Positions 7,004 to 14,934 of a stretch of 19,264 bases of DNA are shown here, one piece after another. The notes under the pieces were generated by a model. That model worked only from the letters and a program-made list of their open reading frames with translations, was not told the origin of the DNA and did not search any database. Source of the stretch: JANQJA01 sp040880285. Its GTDB lineage: Bacteria > Pseudomonadota > Gammaproteobacteria > Pseudomonadales > Azotimanducaceae. Positions within the stretch are counted from its first letter, which is position 1. Each line of letters begins with the position of its first letter. A program made the position numbers and the translations under genes. The stretch lies in NCBI GenBank assembly GCA_040880285.1, contig JBBDIT010000054.1, positions 1 through 19,264 on the forward strand. The letters are read 5' to 3'.

Positions 7004-8005
7004 ATGGAACTAACTACCGTCTCTACCAATCATGCCGTCTTTTATCAGGCAGAAGAGATTCACCGTGTCGATGATCTTGAACCAGGACGCGAGCATGAAC
7101 TGTTTGGGAGCCGTTTTTCGACGCTACCGGAATTGGGCAAGCGTCTGTCTACCTTCACCACCGTCAATGATGTGCACTTTGGTGAGACGGTGTGCGGTGT
7201 GATTTCTGGCTCTGACATGGGGCCGGTATTTTCGGTCGAAGAAGGGCAGACTCCATACCCCGAATTCATGAATGCTGGCGCTATCGCTGAAATGCAAGCC
7301 GTCGACCCGGACCTGGTGCTGGTCAAGGGCGATTTGACGGATGGCGGCACGCTTTCAGAATACGAACGCTTCCTGGAATTTTACGGTGGTGCTTTCGGGG
7401 ACAGGTTGCATCATATTCGTGGTAATCACGATGCTTACCACGACGAAGAGATCCAGTGCGAGAATCGTAAGCGCATTGACCTTGCTGGCGTCACGGTTGC
7501 CACCATCGATACCGTCAGGCCCGCCTCGGCTGGTGGCACGGTGTACGATGACGACCTGGATTGGTTGCATGCGGTGACCATGGAGGCGACTCAACCGGTT
7601 CTGGTTTTTGGCCATCACCATGCATGGGACCCGGCTACCTCGTATCGGTCAAAAGATTACTTTGGCATTCAGCCGGATGAATCAGAAAAGTTCATTGACT
7701 TCGTGGCCGGGCATCCCTCGATCCGTGGCTACTTCGCTGGCCATACCCACCGCAATCGCGTGCGCTATTTTCCACAGACTAAAGACGTACCCTGGGTTGA
7801 GGTCGGTTGTGTCAAAGACTTTCCTGGCAATTGGGCCGAGTACCAGGTGTATGAAAACGGCATTCTCCAGATCACCCACCGCATCTCCACGCCGGAGGCG
7901 TTGAACTGGAGCGAAAAAACCCGTGCCATGTATAACGGCACTTACTATGATTACGCGTTCGGCAACCTGTCAGATCGCTGCTATGTGGTAACCCGGGCGT
8001 TTTGA
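7004..8005 (+). CDS. Calcineurin-like metallophosphoesterase (cAMP phosphodiesterase CpdA-like)
   Basis: A 333-residue two-metal phosphoesterase. The class III phosphodiesterase signature is complete: D56-x-H58, G109-D110, G140-N141-H142-D143, the histidine cluster 204-206 and G246-H247-x-H249. This arrangement (DxH, GD, GNHD, H, GHxH) is shared by CpdA-type cyclic AMP phosphodiesterases and by many enzymes of other specificity, so the substrate is open. There is no signal peptide or membrane segment; it is predicted to be cytoplasmic. About 50 residues precede the first metal motif, and the C-terminus past residue 290 adds a poorly recognisable tail. AGGAACGG lies just before the start. It probably ends the transcript begun by the monooxygenase and DAHP synthase genes, although no functional link between the three is obvious. 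Confidence 0.9.
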   Translation: MELTTVSTNHAVFYQAEEIHRVDDLEPGREHELFGSRFSTLPELGKRLSTFTTVNDVHFGETVCGVISGSDMGPVFSVEEGQTPYPEFMNAGAIAEMQAVDPDLVLVKGDLTDGGTLSEYERFLEFYGGAFGDRLHHIRGNHDAYHDEEIQCENRKRIDLAGVTVATIDTVRPASAGGTVYDDDLDWLHAVTMEATQPVLVFGHHHAWDPATSYRSKDYFGIQPDESEKFIDFVAGHPSIRGYFAGHTHRNRVRYFPQTKDVPWVEVGCVKDFPGNWAEYQVYENGILQITHRISTPEALNWSEKTRAMYNGTYYDYAFGNLSDRCYVVTRAF

Positions 8006-8021
8006 TCTCACTCCGCCATTA

Positions 8022-8080
8022 TCCGGGCATGGCTGGTCAAGTCCCCTCGAACGTGTAGTATAGGTAGCTACATGCCCGGA
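8022..8080. repeat. 10-bp inverted repeat bracketing the leader of the DUF2235 gene
   Basis: TCCGGGCATG at 8022-8031 is the exact reverse complement of 8071-8080, with 39 bases between. The spacer includes TAGTAT (8057-8062), a possible -10 box, and the short palindrome GTAGCTAC. It could be paired operator half-sites, a long-loop hairpin in the leader, or chance. The loop is too long and there is no T-run, so a terminator is unlikely. Confidence 0.4.
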
Positions 8081-8087
8081 CCCAATC

Positions 8088-8094
8088 AAGGAGG
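8088..8094 (+). promoter_or_regulatory. Strong Shine-Dalgarno site of the DUF2235 gene
   Basis: AAGGAGG, five bases before the ATG at 8100, is close to the ideal anti-16S complement and is one of the strongest sites in the window. It fixes the start of the DUF2235 gene. Confidence 0.8.
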
Positions 8095-8099
8095 AAGTT

Positions 8100-9251
8100 A
8101 TGGCTGGTAAAAAGGAGCAATACACGGTTCAGCTGGATGGGGATGAGACACCACGAAACTTGCTGATTTTCATGGATGGTACCTGGAATGATGAGAATGG
8201 ACGCAACAATGATGGTGTCGTCACCAACATCTACAAGCTGTTCAGTTCGTTGACCGGCAGTCTTGAGGATGATCACATTCCTCAAGTCAGGACCACCGCG
8301 AAGAATATTGGTCTCTATTTTCGCGGTGTCGGCAACGATGAAGACAACATCAAGGCCAAGGGTTTTTACCAGGGCGCGTTCGGTGCCGGTGAAAGGAACA
8401 TTCGTGATCATGCCTATGCATCGATCTGTAAATATTACCGGCCCGGTGATCGCATCTGCCTGTTTGGTTTCAGTCGTGGTGCTTCCAGTGCGCGTCTACT
8501 TGCCAGCAAGTTGCATGAACACGGATTGCCGCGCGAAATCACGCTCCACTATCGGGAGGCTGTCAACGCGACTTCTGGCGCAAAAGAATGGATGTTCACG
8601 AAATACCAGGCCAGGGAAGAAAACAGCAAGAAAGTGACTGTTGAATTTCTGGGTATTTTTGACACGGTCGGCGCGTTTGGCATTCCAATTAATCTTGGCC
8701 CGCTCAACTTCCAGAAAATTAACCTGTTCCGGGATCTGACGTTGTCACCCAATATCCAGCGTGCAGTTCATCTGGTCGCGATCGATGAAAGTCGTGACCC
8801 TTTCGTGCCGACGCTCGCAAACGCCAGCGATCGGGTAGAAGAAGTCTGGTTCCCCGGCGTGCATGCCGACATTGGCGGTGGTTATCCTGACTGTCTGCTT
8901 GGTCACATTACGCTCGATCATATGGTGCAGCAGTTGCATGCCACCATTGACGCACCAAACGTTGTATTCAGTAACTCGCTCAAAAAACATGTCAGCTATG
9001 ACCTTGGTGCAGATGAATTTATTCTGCACTACCACGGTGATGGCCTTGCCAAAGATCCCCGTGGCTTGCATGTGTTGAAAAATGAGAAACCGACGCGGCT
9101 GCCGGTGAAAATCCACCGATCGGCGCTGGCATTACAAGAGCAGGATAACTTCTTCTACTCAGAGCGGTTTAACAGCTTTTCGACCAGAGTCAGGATTGGT
9201 TATGACCCGGTCAACCTTAAAAAGATTGAAGGTAATGTGTTGATCGTGTGA
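8100..9251 (+). CDS. DUF2235-family alpha/beta hydrolase (Tle1-related lipase fold)
   Basis: A 383-residue protein of the DUF2235 family, which includes type VI secretion phospholipases of the Tle1 group as well as many housekeeping proteins of unknown role. DGTWN is at 26-30, the nucleophile elbow GFSRGAS at 123-129 with Ser125, FDTVGAFG at 187-194 and VWFPGVHADIGGGY at 249-262, where H255 and D257 are conserved. The serine hydrolase fold is thus intact. No signal peptide, VgrG, PAAR, Hcp or immunity-like gene accompanies it, which argues against a secreted effector at this locus. A 94-base gap and a strong ribosome binding site separate it from the phosphoesterase, so it may have its own promoter. 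It converges on the SYLF gene with only 20 bases between. Substrate unknown; a lipid ester is the family-based guess. Confidence 0.9.
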   Translation: MAGKKEQYTVQLDGDETPRNLLIFMDGTWNDENGRNNDGVVTNIYKLFSSLTGSLEDDHIPQVRTTAKNIGLYFRGVGNDEDNIKAKGFYQGAFGAGERNIRDHAYASICKYYRPGDRICLFGFSRGASSARLLASKLHEHGLPREITLHYREAVNATSGAKEWMFTKYQAREENSKKVTVEFLGIFDTVGAFGIPINLGPLNFQKINLFRDLTLSPNIQRAVHLVAIDESRDPFVPTLANASDRVEEVWFPGVHADIGGGYPDCLLGHITLDHMVQQLHATIDAPNVVFSNSLKKHVSYDLGADEFILHYHGDGLAKDPRGLHVLKNEKPTRLPVKIHRSALALQEQDNFFYSERFNSFSTRVRIGYDPVNLKKIEGNVLIV

Positions 9252-9271
9252 CCTGGGAGTAAGGGACGAGA

Positions 9272-9847
9272 CTACTGTGACCGTGACTGGTTTAGCTTGT
9301 TGGACTTCCAGTATTTCGTGCCTTGCAGGGTAGCTTGCAGGGCAAGTCCGGTTTCTGTCAGCTGATACAGGGTGACACCGTTGATTGTGGTTCCCGCCAC
9401 ATTTTCTTCACCGCCTTTATCGGTTGATTTCGCGGCAGCATCGGCCTGACCCGTAAAGTCCCAACCTCTATCAATAAAATCGGTAAGTGCCTTACGAGTG
9501 TGGAATATAAAGATTCCACGGAAGTCCTTGATGCCAAGGCCGATACCAACGCCGGCAGATCCCATGTTCATAAACGTATCTTTGCCGGACTTGTTATCAT
9601 GCACGACCCCACGCCCGCCGCCAGCGGCGATGAAAAACAGGTTAACGCCCAGGTTTGAGAAGACGGCATAGCCCTCGGCATCGCTGATCTCGGCGCGAGC
9701 TTGTGGCTTCTCTTCGTACAAGCGTTTCAATACCTCGGATCGTGTTTCCAGAATCTTTTCGCGCTGCTTTTCTGCACTTGCAGCGAGAGTTGGCATGGCT
9801 ATCAAGGTGATACCAAGAACAATTAAAAATCGTTTAACAAGTGACAT
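9272..9847 (-). CDS. Secreted SYLF/YSC84-domain protein
   Basis: A 191-residue protein. Residues 1-24 form a Sec signal peptide (KR, then a hydrophobic run ending at MPTLAASA), so it is exported to the periplasm. The rest is a SYLF (YSC84/DUF500) domain, recognisable from AEGYAVFSNLGVN at about 57-69, AGGGRGVVHD at 74-83 and the glycine-rich GSAGVGIGLGIKDFRG stretch at 96-111. In eukaryotes this fold binds phosphoinositides; bacterial versions are often called lipid-binding, but their role is not established. The length is usual for bacterial members. The gene lies 89 bases downstream of ftsH on the same strand and could be read from its own promoter. The upstream purine run (AAAAGAAAAG) is a weak ribosome binding site. 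Confidence 0.9.
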   Translation of the reverse strand: MSLVKRFLIVLGITLIAMPTLAASAEKQREKILETRSEVLKRLYEEKPQARAEISDAEGYAVFSNLGVNLFFIAAGGGRGVVHDNKSGKDTFMNMGSAGVGIGLGIKDFRGIFIFHTRKALTDFIDRGWDFTGQADAAAKSTDKGGEENVAGTTINGVTLYQLTETGLALQATLQGTKYWKSNKLNQSRSQ

Positions 9848-9936
9848 AGCTTTTCTTTTAGACTGAGAAGATGATTGATACTACCCCATTTCACGCTTGA
9901 GGTGATAAGTGTTGTATCCCCCGGTCAGTTAGATTG

Positions 9937-11853
9937 CTACTGATTGGCAAGACTGGGCTTGTCCTGGTTCAGGTCCCCGTCAGAGTTTTGCGCGGCCCGC
10001 CCGAGTAAGACGTCAATATCATCTTTGGTCAGGGTTTCGCGAGTAACCAGGTTTTCAATGACGAGTTCCAGGGCTTGCCGATTATCGGAGAGCGTTTGGG
10101 TGGCGCGGGCTGCTGCGTCTTCGACGATGCGCCGGACTTCCCCGTCGATGCGTGCTGCAGTTTCTTCGCTAAAATCGCGTTCCTGTGTCAATTCATAACC
10201 GAGGAATGGGTGCTCGGTACCAGCTTTATAGTGGACCGGGCCGATCGCGTCACTCATACCCCATTGGGTAATCATCATACGGGCCATACGTGTCGCCTGT
10301 TCCAGGTCGTCGGCGGCGCCTGAGCTGATAGAGCGGAGGATTAATTGCTCCGCTGCACGACCAGCCAAGAGTACCGCGAGCCGGGTTTCTAAATAGGACT
10401 GGGTGTAATTATGACGGTCTTCACTGGGCATCTGTTGGGTGGCGCCAAGCGCCCGGCCCCGCGGAATAATCGATACCTGGTGCAGCGGATCGCTTTCCGG
10501 CAGCAGGTAAGCGGTCAGGGCATGTCCGCTTTCATGGGTGGCAGTGCGCCGGCGCTCGGATGGATTCAACAGGTCCGGGCGTTCGCTGCCCATGACAACT
10601 TTATCGTGCGCTCTGGCAAAGTGTTCACGGGTGACCTCATTCACATTGGCACGTGCAGCCAAAAGTGCAGCCTCGTTGACCAGGTTTGCAAGATCAGCAC
10701 CAGAGAAGCCAACCGTACCACCGACCAGTTCGTCAATATTAACGTCGTCTGCGATCGGCACCTTGCGCATATGTACGCCGAGGATCTCCTTGCGCGCTTT
10801 GCTCTGCGGTAATTCCAGTGCGACCTTACGATCGAATCTGCCCGGCCGCAGCAGCGCAGGGTCCAACACATCCGGGCGGTTGGTAGCGGCCAATACCACC
10901 ACGGCTTCCTCGCGTGAAAATCCATCCATTTCGGCGAGGATCTGATTCAGTGTTTGTTCTCGCTCATCGTGACCACCACCGACGCCGGTGCCCCGGACGC
11001 GACCGACGGAATCAATTTCATCGATAAAAATAAGTGCTGGCGCTCGTTCTCTTGCCTCACGAAACATGTCTCGCACACGAGAAGCGCCAACGCCTACATA
11101 CATTTCGATAAACTCTGAACCGCTGACGCTGAAAAAAGGCACACCGGCCTCGTTCGCAGTCGCCTTGGCAAGCAAGGTCTTACCTGTACCCGGCGGGCCC
11201 ATCAGGAGGATACCGCGAGGCATTTTGGCTCCCAGTTTGCGAAACCGCTCCGGGTTGCGCAAGAACTCGATGATTTCCATGAGGTCCTGCTTGGCGGATT
11301 CAAGGCCAGCCACGTCTTCGTAGCTGACATCATTGTCCTTATGTTCGAACAGCCTCGCTTTCGATTTACCAAAACCAAACAAGCCACCGGCGCCGCCGCC
11401 GGCGCCCATGCGTTGCTGCAATACGCGCGTGCTATAGATGAAAAAGGCTGCGATCAATAGCCAGGGCAGCAAGCCCAGAAGCAATTGCAACCACCGGGGT
11501 TCAGCGCTGGTTTCTGCGGTGATGCTGACGTTCTGTGCCTCAAGCAGTGGGAGTAAGGCATCATCGGCAATACCGGGTGTGACTGTGACAAATCGGGGAG
11601 GGTCTGACTGGTCGCGATACACACCGAATATCTGATCGCCACGAAAGGTAATCGTGTCCACTCGACCATTGCCGACCGCTTCCTTGAACGTGGAATAGGC
11701 GATTGTCTCTGATTGCGGCCGGGTTTGGTCGGCGAAAAAATACCAGATGGTAAAAATCAGGACCAGCCACATCCAGATGTGCGGATCGAACGGCGTAACT
11801 TTAGGCGGTTCTTTTCGCTCTGGCTGCTCAGGGGGCGGCACAGGTTGGGGCAT
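9937..11853 (-). CDS. ftsH: ATP-dependent zinc metalloprotease FtsH (secondary copy)
   Basis: A 638-residue membrane AAA+ protease. Transmembrane helices are at about 27-40 and 121-141, with a small periplasmic domain between. The AAA+ module has Walker A GPPGTGKT (219-226), Walker B LIFIDE (274-279) and the SRH ATNRPDVLDPALLRPGRFDR (323-342). The zinc site is HESGH (440-444) with D516 as third ligand. Two departures from the E. coli protein are seen: the pore motif reads MYVG, with Tyr252 replacing phenylalanine, and the protease motif is HESGH, not HEAGH. An unusually proline-rich cytoplasmic N-terminus precedes the first helix. The gene is not beside rlmE/folP, as the main ftsH often is in this class, so it is probably an accessory copy. 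AGGAGG (11861-11866, minus strand) sets the start. It follows the zinc-ribbon gene by 22 bases. Confidence 0.97.
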   Translation of the reverse strand: MPQPVPPPEQPERKEPPKVTPFDPHIWMWLVLIFTIWYFFADQTRPQSETIAYSTFKEAVGNGRVDTITFRGDQIFGVYRDQSDPPRFVTVTPGIADDALLPLLEAQNVSITAETSAEPRWLQLLLGLLPWLLIAAFFIYSTRVLQQRMGAGGGAGGLFGFGKSKARLFEHKDNDVSYEDVAGLESAKQDLMEIIEFLRNPERFRKLGAKMPRGILLMGPPGTGKTLLAKATANEAGVPFFSVSGSEFIEMYVGVGASRVRDMFREARERAPALIFIDEIDSVGRVRGTGVGGGHDEREQTLNQILAEMDGFSREEAVVVLAATNRPDVLDPALLRPGRFDRKVALELPQSKARKEILGVHMRKVPIADDVNIDELVGGTVGFSGADLANLVNEAALLAARANVNEVTREHFARAHDKVVMGSERPDLLNPSERRRTATHESGHALTAYLLPESDPLHQVSIIPRGRALGATQQMPSEDRHNYTQSYLETRLAVLLAGRAAEQLILRSISSGAADDLEQATRMARMMITQWGMSDAIGPVHYKAGTEHPFLGYELTQERDFSEETAARIDGEVRRIVEDAAARATQTLSDNRQALELVIENLVTRETLTKDDIDVLLGRAAQNSDGDLNQDKPSLANQ

Positions 11854-11875
11854 AAACGAGCCTCCTGCCGAGGCG

Positions 11876-12367
11876 TTAGCGTTGCCAGGTTATCCTGACA
11901 AAGTCCGGATCATCGGTATGTTGGTAGTCAATCTCACCGTCATAGGCGTCATGAATTGCGGCACCGATTGCGCGCGCAAGATGAGTGTCAGTGGTTGTGA
12001 TGACCATGCTCTCGGCAGACGATTCGGTTTCTATAATCCGAGCGAGTGGATGTTCCATTCTGCCCCTTGATTCGACGTTTTCGACCAGGTTGATGATTTC
12101 GTTTTCGTGTTTGGTCAGAAAATCCCCGGTCAAGGTGATGATGCCAGCGGGATCTTCGTTGTTGGCTTTAACACAGGCAGGGCACAATTGCTCATTGCAC
12201 TGGGCGGGTCCGGGTTCCATGACCCAACGACCATTACGATACAAGAGACCGCACTGTGGACATACGGTGGGTTCGGTTAATTTCTCGCGGGACTTCTCAC
12301 CGGCTCGGACATTTCGGCGCACGAAATTACCTTGGCGCTTGCCTTTTTGCCTGGGTTGCTTGGCCAT
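11876..12367 (-). CDS. BCAM0308-type zinc-ribbon protein
   Basis: A 163-residue protein that I recognise, with some caution, as the BCAM0308 family. A basic N-terminus (1-30, rich in K and R) leads into a zinc-binding segment: C36-x2-C39 (CPQCG), C57, and C62-x2-C65 (CPAC). Its arrangement recalls the zinc domain of archaeal/eukaryal NMD3, but no such role is shown in bacteria. The C-terminal half (about 75-163) is an acidic alpha/beta domain without known motifs. The founding member lies in the low-oxygen-activated locus of Burkholderia cenocepacia, among stress genes. That fits its position here, first in an operon with an accessory FtsH. AGGAG lies upstream of the start. No signal or membrane segment is seen, so it should be cytoplasmic, perhaps nucleic-acid associated. 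Confidence 0.75.
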   Translation of the reverse strand: MAKQPRQKGKRQGNFVRRNVRAGEKSREKLTEPTVCPQCGLLYRNGRWVMEPGPAQCNEQLCPACVKANNEDPAGIITLTGDFLTKHENEIINLVENVESRGRMEHPLARIIETESSAESMVITTTDTHLARAIGAAIHDAYDGEIDYQHTDDPDFVRITWQR

Positions 12368-12663
12368 AGTGACTCCTGATTGAGATACGGGTTTTATACC
12401 GCAACTCTGGCTAAGTAAAGTTGATTCTCGTCAAGCATCCGTGACTTCGAACGGGCGGGCCGTCAGCCGATCCAATAGGACCGGTATCACGAATGCGAAT
12501 AGAGTGCTTATCGAACGGGGCTTACAGATGCCATGGGAGAAGGCCTTTGGCATGTTTTTCACCCGGTTCTGTGCCAATAATACACCACCAGCGCCTGCTC
12601 GCACATCACCTGTTGCATGTTACAGTATCCAATCAAGAGCCCAGTCCGTTTCGAGGTGTGGTG
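12368..12663. promoter_or_regulatory. Divergent promoter region between the ftsH operon and fadE
   Basis: These 296 bases hold no supportable gene. The fadE frame stays open back to 12493, but that stretch has no family likeness and poor start signals. On the minus strand TTGACG (read from about 12434 downward) and TATAAA (about 12393-12398) are promoter-like, but they are 30 bases apart and do not form a standard pair. No good sigma-32 match (CTTGAAA / CCCCATNT) was found for the ftsH side, and no FadR or PsrA operator was recognised on the fadE side. Confidence 0.45.
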
Positions 12664-14868
12664 ATGTTTGAGCAACTGATGAAGTTTATGCAACGGCGCA
12701 ACCTCCTGCCCCGTATCTCAGATACTGAACGCGAGGCCCTGGAAGCGGGGACAGTCTGGATCGATGGAGAGATTTTCTCCGGAAAGCCGAATTTCGGACG
12801 TATGCTGGCTGAGCCTTACGATAGCCTGAGTGCCGAAGAGCAAGCGTTTCTGGATGGTCCGACAGAACGACTGTGCCAGATGGTTAATCCTTATGAAGTG
12901 GCCCGCAGCCGTAGGGTTCCGGATGCGGTTCTTAAGTTCATGAAGGATGAAGGCTTTATGGGCCTTTTGATCCCCAAATCATATGGCGGCATGGAGTTCT
13001 CGACACTCGGGATTTCTGCAGTGATCTCCAAGGTCAATGCGCATTCATCTCCGATGGGAACATTTGTCACCATTCCGAACTCGTTAGGTGCGGCTGAATT
13101 GCTCAAGCATTATGGTACCGATGCGCAGAAGGATTACTATCTCCCGCGCCTTGCGCGAGGTGAATACGTACCCTGCTTTGCCTTGACCGAACCGGATGCT
13201 GGCTCTGATGCGGCTTCTATTGAAGCAGAAGGGCGCGTGATGACAGATGATGACGGCGCACTGAAAATCTGTCTGAATTTCGAAAAGCGATACATTACGC
13301 TCGCGCCGGTTGCAAATCTGATCTCGCTCGCGTTTAAGCTAAGTGATCCGGACAACCTGCTTGGGCAGGGTCAGGCACCAGGTATCACGGTGGCGATGCT
13401 TGAAAGGGATGCAAAGGGGCTCACCATCGGTGCCCATCATGACCCGATTGGCTCGGGTTTTTATAATGGGCCGATCAGTGGCAAAGATGTCCTGGTGGAC
13501 GCAGAAGCGATCATCGGTGGAGCGGAAATGGCCGGGCAGGGTTGGCGCATGCTGATGGAACAACTAGCTGGTGGTCGTGCGGTCTCGCTGCCGGCAGGTG
13601 CTGTGGGGGCAATGAAATATTTAGCAGAAGCAACCGGTGCCTACTCGATGATCCGGAAGCAGTTTGGCATTCCTATTGGTTTGATGGAAGGTGTACAAGC
13701 CCGGGTCGCCGAAATTGCCGCAATGACCTACCTGTTTGAAGCGGCACGGGTCTATATCTGTTCGGCTATCGATCATGGTGAGCAGCCGCCGGTGGTTTCT
13801 GCCCTGCTCAAAGCTGGTTCCACCGAGTATGCGCAACGACTTTCGATTGACGCGATGGATGTTTTTGCCGGTTCTGGTGTCATGCAGGGGCCTAACAATA
13901 TTGTAGGGGCGGCCTATACCGGTGCACCAGTCAGCGTCACGGTTGAAGGCGCTAATATAATGACGAGAACACTGATTATCTTCGGCCAGGGGGCAACGCG
14001 TTGTCATCCTTATGCGCTCGATCTGGTACATGCGGTAGAAGCCAGTGATGTGGCGGCGTTTCGAACGAGTCTTCTCGGCTGGCTGAAACATTCTCTGGCG
14101 AACTGGCTGCGAGCCAATCTTTTGGGAGTTACTCGCGGGTTTGCCGCGCGGCATCCGGTGACCGGTCCGACGGCCAGGCACTATCGGCGCCTGGGCTGGG
14201 CTTCTGCCCGTTTTGCACTGCTGGCGGACCTTGCCATGTACCTGATTGGAAGCAAGCTCAAGGCAAAAGGTAACTTAAGCGGCAGGTTTGCAGACGCGTT
14301 GACCTGGCAAGTATTGGCGGTGGCGACACTCCGGCGGTATGAGGCTGAAGGCAGGCGTGCTGAAGACCTTCCGCTGGTTCATTACGCCTGTGAATATGCG
14401 CTGGAGAAAATACAAAATGCGTTCGATGGTATTCACGCCAATTTTGATGCGCCTCTGGTGGGTTGGTGGTTACGGTATCCGGCAGCACTTTTTCTGCGCG
14501 CAAATCCCCTGTCCAGGGGGCCGGCGGACAAGCTGATAGCGGCCGCTGCAGCGACGATACAGGCACCCGGTGAGCAGTATCAGCGGCTCACTGCCGGTAT
14601 CGCGCAACCAGTCGAAAGTGAGTCCGGGCGCGGCCGTCTGCGCAAGGCATTCCGTCTCAATCATGAGAGCACGCCATTGCAGCGTAAACTCGCCATGTAT
14701 CGAAAGTCACAGGAGATGACCGAAGCTGATGAAAACGAAGTGATAGAAGCGGCACTTCGTGACAGCGTCGTCACCGACGCGGAAGTGAAGCGGTTACGCG
14801 AATCTGGACAGGCAACTCAAGACGCCTGTGAGGTAGATGAATTCTCACCGGACCAATACTTTCGATAA
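12664..14868 (+). CDS. fadE: FadE-type acyl-CoA dehydrogenase
   Basis: A 734-residue acyl-CoA dehydrogenase of the FadE type, which oxidises acyl-CoA to trans-2-enoyl-CoA in beta-oxidation. The dehydrogenase core has TEPDAGSD at 175-182, the flavin-contact segment RKQFG at 331-335 and VEGAN at 427-431 with E428 as the likely catalytic base. After about residue 470 a long alpha-helical extension (the DUF1974 region) follows, which separates FadE from ordinary 380-residue acyl-CoA dehydrogenases. Counted from the ATG at 12664 it is about 80 residues shorter than E. coli FadE and lacks the N-terminal membrane helices. This start has GAGGTG five bases upstream; a GTG at 12661 is adjacent. The open frame upstream to 12493 does not supply membrane helices, so the shorter form seems real. 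The stress-protein operon begins 66 bases downstream. Confidence 0.95.
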   Translation: MFEQLMKFMQRRNLLPRISDTEREALEAGTVWIDGEIFSGKPNFGRMLAEPYDSLSAEEQAFLDGPTERLCQMVNPYEVARSRRVPDAVLKFMKDEGFMGLLIPKSYGGMEFSTLGISAVISKVNAHSSPMGTFVTIPNSLGAAELLKHYGTDAQKDYYLPRLARGEYVPCFALTEPDAGSDAASIEAEGRVMTDDDGALKICLNFEKRYITLAPVANLISLAFKLSDPDNLLGQGQAPGITVAMLERDAKGLTIGAHHDPIGSGFYNGPISGKDVLVDAEAIIGGAEMAGQGWRMLMEQLAGGRAVSLPAGAVGAMKYLAEATGAYSMIRKQFGIPIGLMEGVQARVAEIAAMTYLFEAARVYICSAIDHGEQPPVVSALLKAGSTEYAQRLSIDAMDVFAGSGVMQGPNNIVGAAYTGAPVSVTVEGANIMTRTLIIFGQGATRCHPYALDLVHAVEASDVAAFRTSLLGWLKHSLANWLRANLLGVTRGFAARHPVTGPTARHYRRLGWASARFALLADLAMYLIGSKLKAKGNLSGRFADALTWQVLAVATLRRYEAEGRRAEDLPLVHYACEYALEKIQNAFDGIHANFDAPLVGWWLRYPAALFLRANPLSRGPADKLIAAAAATIQAPGEQYQRLTAGIAQPVESESGRGRLRKAFRLNHESTPLQRKLAMYRKSQEMTEADENEVIEAALRDSVVTDAEVKRLRESGQATQDACEVDEFSPDQYFR

Positions 14869-14934
14869 TTATCTGTTGTGAGATTGTGATATTGTGCGCT
14901 TGTTCTGAAGGTAGCCGGAAGTAAGAGGAGAAGT

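Noticed and set aside
8100..9251. A type VI secretion effector cassette
   Set aside because: No VgrG, PAAR, Hcp, adaptor or immunity-like gene adjoins the DUF2235 gene, and many family members are not effectors.
12368..12663. A sigma-32 heat-shock promoter before the ftsH operon
   Set aside because: CCCGTATC on the minus strand resembles the -10, but no CTTGAAA-like element lies 13-15 bases upstream of it.
12441..12671. A 76-codon plus-strand frame before fadE
   Set aside because: Composition is unlike a protein, it has no recognisable motif, and it overlaps the fadE start signals.
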